Positions 1 through 8,261 of a DNA stretch of 64,000 nt are shown here, in pieces. Each line of letters opens with the position of its first letter. Within the stretch, counting starts at the first letter, position 1. The DNA is from Deinococcus humi. GTDB lineage: Bacteria > Deinococcota > Deinococci > Deinococcales > Deinococcaceae. Position numbers and translations under genes: made by a program. A model generated the notes under the pieces. It had not been told where the DNA came from, did no database searches, and was given only the letters and a program-made list of their open reading frames with translations. The stretch covers positions 87,929-151,928 of the forward strand of contig NZ_JACHFL010000011.1 of the NCBI RefSeq assembly GCF_014201875.1, given 5' to 3'.

Positions 1-123
1 AATTGACGCCCGAAAAAGTTGAGCTGAAACCCTCAATCGCGAGATACGACATGGGGGAACGATCATGCAGGTCTCCAGCAGCAGGGGTGCCCTGCCCAAC
101 GTTTATGCGGGTAAGGCACTGCC

Positions 124-432
124 ATGCCCTCTCCTTATCTGGAGCCTTTCGCTCCACTGGCGAAGGATCTTCAGGACATCACCGCAGCGCTCGGCGCCGC
201 CAGCACGGAACGGGAAGTGATCGAGATTGTCCTGACGCCCGCCGTGGAAGCGCTCGGAGCCGTCGCTGGGATCGCGTTGCTCGTCGACCGCACCGATCAG
301 CAGCTCAAGATCGCCGGCAGTCAGGGCTACGAGGGTGGCACGCCAACGGTCTGGCAGGAAGGACGTATTGAAGATCACGTGCTAATCGGGGCCATCCTGC
401 GTATGAAGGAGCCGCTGTACTTCGAGACTTAA
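124..432 (+). pseudogene. GAF-domain sensor protein, N-terminal fragment
   Basis: The 102-residue product reads like the first half of a GAF domain from a Deinococcus-type sensor kinase. A helical start (LEPFAPLAKDLQDITAAL) is followed by GAF strands (AVAGIALLVDR, LKIAGSQGYE) and then a stop soon after KEPLYFE. GAF domains run about 150 residues and are normally followed by kinase or PAS modules, none of which is present here. The gene is therefore probably truncated. GAF domains bind small ligands or chromophores, but nothing in this fragment shows which. No IS end is recognisable at the break point. The family call is fairly sure; calling it a non-functional remnant is inference. Confidence 0.55.
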
Positions 433-1016
433 CAGAACTCTCTAGCCGATGGTTGCCAAGGGTAACCGGGAGGCGGGGAGCTTCTGACTGTTGGCCACCG
501 CGTCACCCTACCCCAACAACTTGCCACAACCCACTGCGCCAGTTGTGCGACTCACACAGTCATTTAGCTGGATGACCACCGATTTCGAGTGGGCACTTGG
601 GCTGGCATGGGCTGCGGAAATATTCGATGGATAAGGCAGCATCTCAATCGGAGATGTGCCGCCTTCTAAGAAGCATGATCTCAAGAGTCCTTCTGAGAAG
701 CCCACCGATAAAGTAACAATAGGCCACGAAGAAACCGTTCGCCGAATGCTGGAAGTCATTCCCTGCGGCACAGTTCAAATGCACCAAGGGTATTCAGAAC
801 GCGCCAACGCAAGCAGGAGTTGGGTAGCGATGTCTCGAAAGGCCGAAGCTGCATGAGCTCCGCCCTCCGCATGACGCCATGCGCTGCCATAATCTGTTGC
901 TCTCACTGCTGGACCAAAGTCACAAATTTGTTAGAAACTCTACTCTTAAATCATCAGGACTCTGCTCGATCTCTGATCTGAGCAACTGGCTTCAATATCT
1001 ACACTGGAGAAAAGTC
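433..1016. other. Gene-poor stretch, no supported feature
   Basis: No convincing gene is seen. A 66-codon frame at 656-856 has no recognisable family and low-quality codon use, so I do not call it. The last 100 bases are AT-richer and must hold the promoter of the lipoprotein gene at 1017. I could not pick a clear -35/-10 pair. Confidence 0.4.
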
Positions 1017-3320
1017 ATGCTGAAGCGTACACGGTCCCTACTCCTGCTCCCCGTTCTGCTGCTCTCGGCCTGCTCCTCCCCCAGCTCTGTCGTCGGCACC
1101 GTGCCGCCGCCTCTAACGGTGCCAGTATCCGGTCCAAGCCGTTCCCTGGGCTTATTCGAGATTACCTTCATCGGTGGAGGGACTCAGCCGCTGAGTGTCA
1201 CCGCCCGGCCCGCAGGAATCCAGGGTCAGTCCCTGACGGATCAGCCCGCCGTGTCGCTGGCTTTACTTGCCCGGGCCAACTTCGACCAGGCTGGGAACCG
1301 CAACTACCAGGCGACGTTCGGCGTGACCAACACCAGCGGCACTGCTCTGACCAATCTCACCTTCCTGGCTGTCTCAACCCCGAGGACCATCGCCGGAACG
1401 CCCGTCAGTACTTTCCAGAAGTTCGATGGTACGGCGGCCGACCCGGCCATCGCTACCCAGCTTAAACCCAGCCAGCCGAAAATCCTCGACGGCACCAATC
1501 CACTCATCAATCAGCGGCTCGCCCTCTTCCAGGCATACACCGAGGCCGAGGTCTCGACGAGCACCCTGTCTCATCCTGCCGGGGTGAGCGACATCTTCCC
1601 TTACGGCTTCGTAACGGCAATTCCGGGCAGTGGCTCGCGCACCCTACCTGCTGAGAGCGCGACCGGCCAGGTGACCTTCAGCTTCGACCTGCCCCTCCAG
1701 AGCAGCGCCCAGGCCAATCCCTTCAAAGTTTCGATCATGGTGGAGGCGTACACCGACAGCATCCCCACCGTCACCCAGGGTCCGGACGAACTCGGCACCG
1801 CCGACACCGCCTCGGTACAGGCCAGGATCAGCACCCTGCAAGCGCAGTTTCCCGGCACGCCAGTGCTCCTTAAGAGCGTAGGCTGCCCTGCCGGTGGTTC
1901 ACCGGTCGCTCAGCGACTCTCATCGCTGAGAACGGCAGGGACGGCGGACGCGCCCACCGCGATGCTGGGCAACACCACACCCCTGCTGTCCTTGCTGGGC
2001 CTGTCGGCCAATCCTGCCGCCGCCGCAGGTTTCCTGGACCCGGAGACGAGCTTCGAGCCCAGCTTTGACCAGCCGCTGGCCTCGGCGGGCGGCTTTGCGG
2101 TGCGTGGCCTCCAGAGTGGCCCGCTGACGAACGCTTCAAGCGGACCTGCACTGAAAGGGACAAGGCCGCTGTTCGCAGGTGAGGAGGTCGAGCAGGTGCT
2201 GAGCAGCGACCTGACCGGGCAGACCAACGGTGGCCACCTGTGTGCCCCGGTGGTCAGTCGCTTCCGGGTTCGCACCAAAGCCGAGAGTGCGGCGGGCTTT
2301 CAAGGACAGGTGGCCTACGGGGTTGGCTCTACTCCCTATTCCATTGCCCTGGCCGACATCGATGGCGACGGTCGGCTCGATCTGGTGACAGCGAACTCTG
2401 GGGCCAATACTGTCTCTGTCCTACTGGGCCAGTCTGGAGGCACCTTTGCTCCTCAAGTGACGTATGGGGTTGGCGCCGGGCCTGTGTCTGTCGCCCTGGG
2501 CGACGTCAACAGTGATGGTCGGCTTGACCTGGTCACAGCGAACTCTGGCGGTAACAACGTCTCTGTCCTGTTGGGTCAGTCTGGGGGGACCTTCGCTCCT
2601 CAGGTGAAGTTCTACCGGGTCGGCAACTATCCCTATTCCGTCGCCTTGGGCGACGTCAACGGCGATGGTCGGGTCGATCTGGTCACGACAAACGTGAACG
2701 ACAGTACCGTCTCCGTCCTGCTGGCTCAGTCTGGGGGGACCTTCGCTCCCCAGGTGACGTACGGAGTCGGCTCTAGTCCCGAATCTGTCGTCTTAGGTGA
2801 CCTCAACGGCGACGGGCGGCTTGATCTGGTCACACCGAACTACGCCGGCAATACCGTCTCCGTCCTGCTGGGTCAGTCTGAGGGCACGTTCGCTCCCCAG
2901 GTGACGTACGGAGTCGGCTCTAATCCCGCATCTGTCGCCTTGGGCGACCTCAACGGCGACGGGCGGCTTGATCTGGTCACAGCGAACTATGGGGCCAATA
3001 CCGTCTCTGTCCTGCTGGGCCAGTCTGGAGGCACCTTTGCTCCTCAAGTAACGTATGGAGTTGGCTCCAGGCCTATATCTGTCGCCCTAGGCGACGTCAA
3101 CGGTGACAGTCGGCTTGACCTGGCAACGGCGAACGCTAACGGCAATACCGTCTCCGTCCTGGCGGGCCAGTCTGGGGGCACCTTCGCCTCTCAGGTGATG
3201 TACGGAGTCGGCTCCACGCCCTTTTCCATCGCCCAGGGGGACGTGAACGGCGACGGCCGACTTGATCTGGCGACGGCGAGCTACACCGGCAATACCATCT
3301 CCATCCTGACCAAGAACTGA
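1017..3320 (+). CDS. Lipoprotein with seven VCBS/FG-GAP repeats
   Basis: This is a predicted surface lipoprotein of 767 residues. The ATG at 1017 is preferred because it follows a GGAG ribosome site and gives a clean signal peptide ending in the lipobox LLSAC (Cys19); an in-frame start further upstream would bury it. Residues from about 40 to 330 form a beta-rich domain shared with three other lipoproteins in this window (typical stretch: FPYGFV, then SGSRTLPA, then VTFSFDLPLQ). From about residue 430 there are seven repeats of about 49 residues, each with GDVNGDGRLDLVTANxxxNTVSVLLGQ. That is the calcium-binding D-x-DGDG motif of VCBS/FG-GAP blades, and seven of them would close one beta-propeller. 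The role is likely binding at the cell surface; the ligand is unknown. Unlike two of its paralogues it has no precursor peptide gene upstream. Confidence 0.85.
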   Translation: MLKRTRSLLLLPVLLLSACSSPSSVVGTVPPPLTVPVSGPSRSLGLFEITFIGGGTQPLSVTARPAGIQGQSLTDQPAVSLALLARANFDQAGNRNYQATFGVTNTSGTALTNLTFLAVSTPRTIAGTPVSTFQKFDGTAADPAIATQLKPSQPKILDGTNPLINQRLALFQAYTEAEVSTSTLSHPAGVSDIFPYGFVTAIPGSGSRTLPAESATGQVTFSFDLPLQSSAQANPFKVSIMVEAYTDSIPTVTQGPDELGTADTASVQARISTLQAQFPGTPVLLKSVGCPAGGSPVAQRLSSLRTAGTADAPTAMLGNTTPLLSLLGLSANPAAAAGFLDPETSFEPSFDQPLASAGGFAVRGLQSGPLTNASSGPALKGTRPLFAGEEVEQVLSSDLTGQTNGGHLCAPVVSRFRVRTKAESAAGFQGQVAYGVGSTPYSIALADIDGDGRLDLVTANSGANTVSVLLGQSGGTFAPQVTYGVGAGPVSVALGDVNSDGRLDLVTANSGGNNVSVLLGQSGGTFAPQVKFYRVGNYPYSVALGDVNGDGRVDLVTTNVNDSTVSVLLAQSGGTFAPQVTYGVGSSPESVVLGDLNGDGRLDLVTPNYAGNTVSVLLGQSEGTFAPQVTYGVGSNPASVALGDLNGDGRLDLVTANYGANTVSVLLGQSGGTFAPQVTYGVGSRPISVALGDVNGDSRLDLATANANGNTVSVLAGQSGGTFASQVMYGVGSTPFSIAQGDVNGDGRLDLATASYTGNTISILTKN
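2307..3314 (+). repeat. Seven tandem ~147-bp coding repeats
   Basis: The DNA under the VCBS blades is itself repetitive. Phrases such as ctgggccagtctggaggcac and gtgacgtacggagtcggctc recur about every 147 bases. Units 4 and 5 are nearly identical, which suggests recent duplication or gene conversion. Repeat number may vary between strains. Confidence 0.8.
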
Positions 3321-4043
3321 GGGGGCGGGTGGGCAGTTGCGCGGCGGTTACGCTCGTTTCCAGCGCTATCAGGAGGAGGCTTTGCGCGGCGCCAGCTCCA
3401 TCGACTCCCTCTCGTACAGTTGCGGAGGCCCTCGCCGTCTGGCAGCTTGTACTTCATTTGTTGGGCGCGGCGAGCAGCTGGAGCCTCCTCCCAGGCCAGC
3501 ACCTCACGCGGCGTCCAGTTCGTCCAGATCACGTCCTCCGGGTCCGCGAGGGCGAGTAGCCCGGCTCAGGCTCCGGCAAGGGTAGTCACAGGTCCGCGCT
3601 CACCCTATCTGCCTCTCTAGGCCGAATCCCAGCTCCTGGCCGGAAGTCGCCTGCGCCAGCATCCACCGGCGCTTTTTGCCGGTGGCATAAATGGGTTGCA
3701 CCCCGAATTGCCACGCCCTGCACTGCCCACCTTCCAGCGAGGTCAGGGACCGGAATGCGAGAAGGCCTCCTGCGGCGTTCCTCACGGCACGCCGCTGCCC
3801 TGGAGGCCTCGTTCCTGCCCACGGCGGGGGAACTCGCATGGAGGGCCGCGCCTGCAAGGCGCTCTGCTGTGGCTTCTTACTTCGATCGATTGGGAGCTAA
3901 GCGCTCCTGAGGTCACCATACGATGACGCAGGCCACCAAGACCCCCTGCCTAAGACTGTCCCCTCTCGTCATACCGCGTCGCAGCTGATACGGAACGCCC
4001 CTGGTTGAGAAGAACGCTGTGCCGCGCGTCATACTGACCAGCC
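3321..4043 (-). other. Gene-poor stretch with possible decayed minus-strand coding remnants
   Basis: No intact gene is seen. Two minus-strand segments look like protein: about 3860-3600, containing RAWQFGVQPIYATGKKRRW and LAQATSGQELGFGLE, and about 3571-3320, containing ALADPEDVIWTNWTPREVL. They are in different frames and separated by stops. They could be pieces of one eroded gene. I do not recognise the family. Confidence 0.3.
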
Positions 4044-4612
4044 ATGGCAGAAGTTCGAATGCGGTACGCACTGTTGGCGGACGGGACCGTGACAAGGGCC
4101 ATTGTGGCTCTCAAGGGTCCCGAGCATCCATACATCTGCCAGGACTGCGCCACCCGGGTCAAACTTCGCCGCGGACCCGTCAATGCGCCGCACTTCAGCC
4201 ATTACGAGATCACGAACTGCACCGGCGAGGGCGTGGTCCATCACGCCGCCAAACTTGAGCTGGCGCTTGCCCTGCGCGAGCGCGAGCGACCGTTCGTCCT
4301 GCACGTTCCCTGCTCCTGGCCCAGCTGTCCGGAGACGGTGGCACTCCCATTTGACCCCATTGCCGGACCACACACCGAGGTGGCCACCGAATACACCATG
4401 GCAGTTGGGGACGCGGTGTACCGGCTCGATGTAGCCACGCTGCTGCACGGCCCACACGTCGACAGATTGCCGCCCAGATCCTGTTCGAACGGCCTCTGGC
4501 GAACCTGAGCCGACTCTGGGTGGCCCGATACCAAGACGCCGAGACCCAGCAGGCAAAGTTCGGGCGCCCCTATCGGACGATCCGACCACTTAGCTCGGAC
4601 CTCAGCACCTGA
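4044..4612 (+). pseudogene. CoiA-like competence protein gene, frameshifted
   Basis: The first frame (4044-4508) gives a CoiA-like N-terminal region: ALLADGTVTRA, then a zinc-ribbon-like CQDCATRVKLRRG with PHFSHYE, then HHAAKLELALAL, which resembles the start of the nuclease part. CoiA-type proteins act in processing incoming DNA. Near 4455-4470 the sense moves by one frame. The sister frame then continues with RQIAAQILFERPLANLSRLW and ends at a stop at 4610-4612. A single-base indel therefore splits the gene. The intact product would be about 188 residues, shorter than classical CoiA (over 300), so even the unbroken form may be a short variant. The family assignment is moderate; the frameshift is directly visible, though a sequencing error cannot be excluded. 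Confidence 0.6.
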
Positions 4613-4921
4613 CCTGACACTTCGGAATATCAGTTCAACCTGTAGGAAGCTGGATCAGGGTATCTCTCGTCCTGGTGGTCTCACGCAGAGCTGTCGGGTA
4701 ACCTTAAGTTCAGATGAATCCCCCTCTCTTTTCCTCTCGCTATGTTCTGCTCGCCTGATGGTTGGACGACTGGTCCCCCGCTTTGCCCCTCCAGGTGTTC
4801 CCACGCCCGTCGTTCTGACACGCTTGACCGAAAACTTCGACTGCTCAGGCCAACCGCACCTCCGGTCCCTGGAGGCTGGCCAACCCCATGATGTTGCCTC
4901 TTCCTGGCAAGGCTGGCCCGC
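4613..4921. other. Intergenic, nothing recognised
   Basis: No gene, repeat or clear hairpin is seen in this 309-base stretch. It presumably carries the promoter of the gene at 4922. Confidence 0.4.
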
Positions 4922-5785
4922 TTGAGTGCCAGACCTTCAAGCCTGCCCGGCAGCGCCCGCCGTCTCCGACGTCAGTTGCGCCAGCAGTTCCTCGAGGCAG
5001 GCGTCGACGCCTCTCGCCCAGGCTTTTACGATCAACCTGCCTTTCGCCACCGGGTCAGACAGGATCCGACCCTATGGCAAGCGTATGCCCGCTACGTGTT
5101 CGCCCTGGAACCCAGCGCGGCCTACCTGCAACGCGCCCGACTGGCCATCCACCGGACCGCCGCCTTCATCCACGCGGAACTGGTGGCCGACGGGCGTCCC
5201 GGGCGCTGCCTGGAAGCCGCCACCCTGCTTTCCCGCCTGCTCGAACGGCAGGGCATCTGGAATGTCGTGGTCGCCGGGGCCTATCAGGCAGGGCTCCCCA
5301 GCGGACACCGGCTGAACTTTGGACCGCTGAGCACCAATGAGCGAGTGGGATTCACAGCCCACACCTGGGTGTATGCGCCTCCTTTTGCGGTAGTGGACGT
5401 CAGCTTGCAGCAGCAACCCTTGCCGGGTTGGGCCTTGCGCCAGCTTCCCCCAGTCCTCCTGCAGGAGGAAGGCGAGCCTGGCGTCTTGCAAGGGCCGGAG
5501 TTTTTCAGTGCGACGGGTCAACGGTTGTTTGAGCAACGCCACGGGCGCCCTCCGACGGTGGAGGATGTCGTGACGCTCGCCCCTGAAATTGGAGTGGCGT
5601 TGGATCTGTTTCCACCGCTGACTTTTCAGCACGAGCAGGTTGAATTTCTGTACATCCCGTTGACCCCCCGGGTGCTCGACGGGGCGTTTGACGAAACGAC
5701 AACGTTTCGGCTCAACGGCAAGGCGCCGGTGACCCTCCAACGCCAGTTCCTGGCACAATCCGGCCAGAGCGTCGCCCACTCTTGA
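4922..5785 (+). CDS. Transglutaminase-like cysteine protein
   Basis: This 287-residue protein carries the order of motifs expected of a transglutaminase-like (papain-fold) enzyme. Cys96 lies in GRCLEAATLLSRLLERQG, His147 in AHTWVY and Asp159 in VVDVSL, matching a Cys-His-Asp triad. No signal peptide is seen, so it is probably cytoplasmic. The start is a TTG (no in-frame ATG is near), which lowers start confidence. Lasso B2 peptidases belong to the same superfamily, but this protein lacks the B2 look and lies 8 kb from the RiPP-like locus, so I do not link them. The substrate is unknown. Confidence 0.65.
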   Translation: MSARPSSLPGSARRLRRQLRQQFLEAGVDASRPGFYDQPAFRHRVRQDPTLWQAYARYVFALEPSAAYLQRARLAIHRTAAFIHAELVADGRPGRCLEAATLLSRLLERQGIWNVVVAGAYQAGLPSGHRLNFGPLSTNERVGFTAHTWVYAPPFAVVDVSLQQQPLPGWALRQLPPVLLQEEGEPGVLQGPEFFSATGQRLFEQRHGRPPTVEDVVTLAPEIGVALDLFPPLTFQHEQVEFLYIPLTPRVLDGAFDETTTFRLNGKAPVTLQRQFLAQSGQSVAHS

Positions 5786-6495
5786 CCGTGGACACCGTAA
5801 TGTATGCCTGAAGTGGCCTGGGGGATCAGGTGTGTTTTAAGGGGTTGTGCTCAGCACCTAACATTTGGAAAAATTAACCTGTTGGCGGGCGGGAAGAGCT
5901 TCCCAAGCAGATTGATAGACCTTCAGCACCCGCACGAGGGTTGAACACAGCGTCGCTGGCCCGAACCATGGATGAGCCCCCGCTCGGCCATTGCTGGCCT
6001 GGGCGGGGGCTTGCTTTTGAGGCTGCGTTTACTCGAGCACCGTCTCCCGCCCCTCGATTCACTGCTCACTGAATCCACTCATGCGTGTCCAGGGGCCGAA
6101 GCCCACCCCATGTTGCAGGGAGGCGACGTCGACCATGTAGGCGCTCTTCGCCTTCGCCACGCCCACCACGTTCGCATCTGAAGGCCAGGATGCCCTGGCC
6201 TTCAGCGAAAGGTCCTGGGCGGCATAGATTTTCGCCTCCGAGGACCTTCCCAACATTTATGATTGATCCCACGAACTGCTGTGGCTCCATCAATCGCCTT
6301 GACTGTCGGGAGATTGATCTTCACGCCCCATATCCCCGGTTCGGGATGGGGGTGCCTTTTGGTCAGGCTAGCCTTCCTCTTTTCGCACGCCTGACATCCC
6401 AACCGTTTGTGTCCTCCCGCAGTGAAGCCCAACAAGTCAAACTTCCTCAGCATTGGTTGCAAGTCCTTTCCTGGACAGACAACAAGGAGACCTTC
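5786..6495. other. Intergenic stretch with one hairpin
   Basis: There is no convincing gene in these 710 bases. A minus-strand frame across 5874-6062 contains SSMVRASD, a string often seen in false reading frames over tRNA genes, but I could not fold a tRNA here. The stretch ends with the AAGGAG ribosome site of the first tail-collar gene. Confidence 0.4.
5976..6018 (+). terminator. Hairpin, possible rho-independent terminator
   Basis: The arms GCCCCCGC and GCGGGGGC, with an inner GGCC/GGCC pair, are followed by TTGCTTTT. It sits 190 bases beyond the transglutaminase-like gene. Confidence 0.4.
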
Positions 6496-6996
6496 ATGGA
6501 TGATCAGTTCCTCAGCGAGATCCGGTTGATGAGTTTTTACTACCCGCCCCAAGGTTGGGCTCTCTGTAATGGTCAGCTGCTGCCGATCAACCAGAACCAG
6601 GCGCTGTTCGCCCTGCTGGGCACCATGTACGGCGGAAATGGGCAGACCAACTTTGCCCTCCCGGATCTCCGGGGCCGGGTTCCAGTGCATACCGGAAGTG
6701 GCTACACCCTCGGACAGCAGATGGGCTCACCGAACGTGACGTTGAGCATGCAGCAACTCCCGCAACACACCCACATGCTGCAAGCCTCCAGCGATGCCGC
6801 TGGCACTCAGGCAGACCCATCAGGTGCACTGCTGGCGCCCGTCAACGGCGGATACGGAACAGGCGGGGCACTCACCACCCTCGAACCAGGAACCATCACC
6901 TCTGTGGGGGGCAGCCAGGCCCACGACAACATGCAGCCCTACCTCACGTTGTCCTACTGCATCGCCTTGGTTGGGGTTTTCCCCTCCCCAAATTAA
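6496..6996 (+). CDS. Tail-collar (microcystin-dependent protein-like) protein 1
   Basis: This 166-residue protein has a phage tail collar domain. It starts FLSEIRLMSFYYPPQGWALCNGQLLPI and continues with the family signatures LFALLGTMYGGNGQTNFALPDLRGRVPV, QQLPQHTHM and a C-terminal QPYLTLSYCIAL. The ATG at 6496 follows AAGGAG by a good spacing, and upstream in-frame codons look non-coding. It is the first of three similar genes spaced 12-15 bases apart, clearly one operon. In this family such triplets are often found outside prophages and resemble fibre or collar modules of phage-tail-like structures. The exact role is unknown and no other tail gene is nearby. Confidence 0.85.
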   Translation: MDDQFLSEIRLMSFYYPPQGWALCNGQLLPINQNQALFALLGTMYGGNGQTNFALPDLRGRVPVHTGSGYTLGQQMGSPNVTLSMQQLPQHTHMLQASSDAAGTQADPSGALLAPVNGGYGTGGALTTLEPGTITSVGGSQAHDNMQPYLTLSYCIALVGVFPSPN

Positions 6997-7011
6997 ACAG
7001 GAGTCACGTTT

Positions 7012-7515
7012 ATGACACCCTATGTTGGAGAAATCCGGATGTTCGCTGGGAACTTCGCGCCGGTGGGATGGGAATTTTGTGCGGGTCAACTGCTGCCTAT
7101 TTCCGAGAACGAAGTGCTCTTTCAACTGATTGGGACCACGTATGGCGGAGACGGTGAAAACACATTTGCCCTGCCCGACCTGCGCAGCCGCGTTCCCGTG
7201 CATCAAGGAGCCGGCTTCGCTCTGGCTCAAACGGGTGGCGAGGAGCATGTTACCCTGACGGTTCAGCAGATCCCGGTGCACTCTCATCCCCTGGCCGCAA
7301 CGACAACATCAGGCAGCAACGCGTCGCCAGCCGGAAGCGTCCTGGCGCAGACCAGCGGCGGCGTACAGCTGTATTACGAAGGTCAAAGTACAGACCCCAT
7401 GAACAATCAGGCGATCAGTCCTGTGGGCGGCAGTCAACCCCACACCAACCTTCAACCCTATCTCTGCGTGAACTTCATTATCTCTCTCTTCGGCGTTTTC
7501 CCCACTCAAGGGTAA
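7012..7515 (+). CDS. Tail-collar (microcystin-dependent protein-like) protein 2
   Basis: This is the second paralogue, 167 residues. It has the same plan: YVGEIRMFAGNFAPVGWEFC, GQLLPISENEVLFQLIGTTY, ALPDLRSRVPVHQG, QQIPVHSHPL and NLQPYLCVNFIISLFGVFP. It lies 15 bases after gene 1 with a GGAG-type ribosome site (acaggag). The domain is complete and of normal length, so the protein should be functional. The three genes differ most in the central segment between the His-rich strand and the C-terminal strand, which is probably the variable exposed part. Confidence 0.87.
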   Translation: MTPYVGEIRMFAGNFAPVGWEFCAGQLLPISENEVLFQLIGTTYGGDGENTFALPDLRSRVPVHQGAGFALAQTGGEEHVTLTVQQIPVHSHPLAATTTSGSNASPAGSVLAQTSGGVQLYYEGQSTDPMNNQAISPVGGSQPHTNLQPYLCVNFIISLFGVFPTQG

Positions 7516-7527
7516 AGGAGCGACCAA

Positions 7528-8052
7528 ATGGAACCATTTCTGGCTGAAATTCGCGCGTTCCCCTTTACCTTTGCGCCCAGCGGTTGGGCGCTGTGCAACG
7601 GGCAACTGCTTCCCATCTCGCAGAACACGGCCCTTTTTTCTCTCCTGGGCGTCACTTACGGAGGAGACGGCAAAAGTACTTTCGGCCTGCCTAATCTTCA
7701 GGGTGCCGCGCCACTGATGCCTGGTCAGGGGAACGGATTGTCAGCCTATGACCTCGGTCAAAGTGGAGGAAGCGAGAACGTCACGCTTCTTCCGACTGAA
7801 ATGCCCATCCATATCCACTTCCAGATGGCGGACACCCTTGACCCGGCCGACCTCAATGCTCCCAATCCAAGTCGGACCCTTGCGCAATCGCAGGGGGTTT
7901 TCGCGTACCAGCCGAGCACCGCAAATCTCGTTCAGATGGCCCCGCAAGCCCTGACGCCCGCTGGCGGCAGTCTTCCGCATTCGAACATGATGCCGTCACT
8001 GGTCATGAATTTCTGCATTGCTCTGCAAGGTGTTTTCCCGCAAAGACCCTGA
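7528..8052 (+). CDS. Tail-collar (microcystin-dependent protein-like) protein 3
   Basis: This is the third paralogue, 174 residues. It has FLAEIRAFPFTFAPSGWALC, LLPISQNTALFSLLGVTY, GLPNLQGAAPLMPGQG and a C-terminal MNFCIALQGVFP. The ribosome site AAAGGAG lies just before the ATG and 12 bases separate it from gene 2. A strong hairpin 14 bases after its stop closes the operon. Confidence 0.87.
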   Translation: MEPFLAEIRAFPFTFAPSGWALCNGQLLPISQNTALFSLLGVTYGGDGKSTFGLPNLQGAAPLMPGQGNGLSAYDLGQSGGSENVTLLPTEMPIHIHFQMADTLDPADLNAPNPSRTLAQSQGVFAYQPSTANLVQMAPQALTPAGGSLPHSNMMPSLVMNFCIALQGVFPQRP

Positions 8053-8065
8053 GGACAGATGATTC

Positions 8066-8108
8066 AGAACACCCACACCTTGGCTTGGGCTGGAGGTGTG
8101 GGTGTTCT
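8066..8108 (+). terminator. Terminator hairpin of the tail-collar operon
   Basis: A near-perfect 15-bp stem (AGAACACCCACACCT with AGGTGTGGGTGTTCT) has a 13-base loop. It sits 14 bases after the last tail-collar gene. There is no long T-run, so termination strength is uncertain. Confidence 0.65.
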
Positions 8109-8208
8109 CAGCAGACAGTGGGCTGGTGAGATGTCCCTTCGCCGGTCCACCTTCAGGGCAGATCGCCGTTGGCCTGGCGATCGTGCCACCGGCTCCCCGC
8201 TTGCACGA

Positions 8209-8245
8209 TAAAAGTGGCTCCCAGGCACGAAGCCGTGGGAGCCAC
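8209..8245 (-). terminator. Rho-independent terminator of the lipoprotein operon
   Basis: On the minus strand, GTGGCTCCCA pairs with TGGGAGCCAC and is followed directly by TTTTATC. It lies just after the stop of the beta-helix lipoprotein and ends the transcript that begins with the precursor gene at 13788. Confidence 0.8.
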
Positions 8246-8261
8246 CGACATTTGAGAACGG

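Noticed and set aside
656..856. 66-codon plus-strand frame
   Set aside because: No family, no ribosome site, and composition unlike neighbouring genes.
2307..3314. Regular repeats that might suggest a CRISPR array
   Set aside because: The repeats are coding, about 147 bp, in frame and without unique spacers; they are VCBS blades.
4922..5785. Transglutaminase-like gene as part of the RiPP-like locus
   Set aside because: It is 8 kb away with unrelated genes between, and its motif spacing differs from lasso B2 proteins.
5874..6062. Minus-strand frame with SSMVRASD, a string often seen over tRNA genes
   Set aside because: I looked for acceptor and T-arm pairing on both strands and found no tRNA fold.
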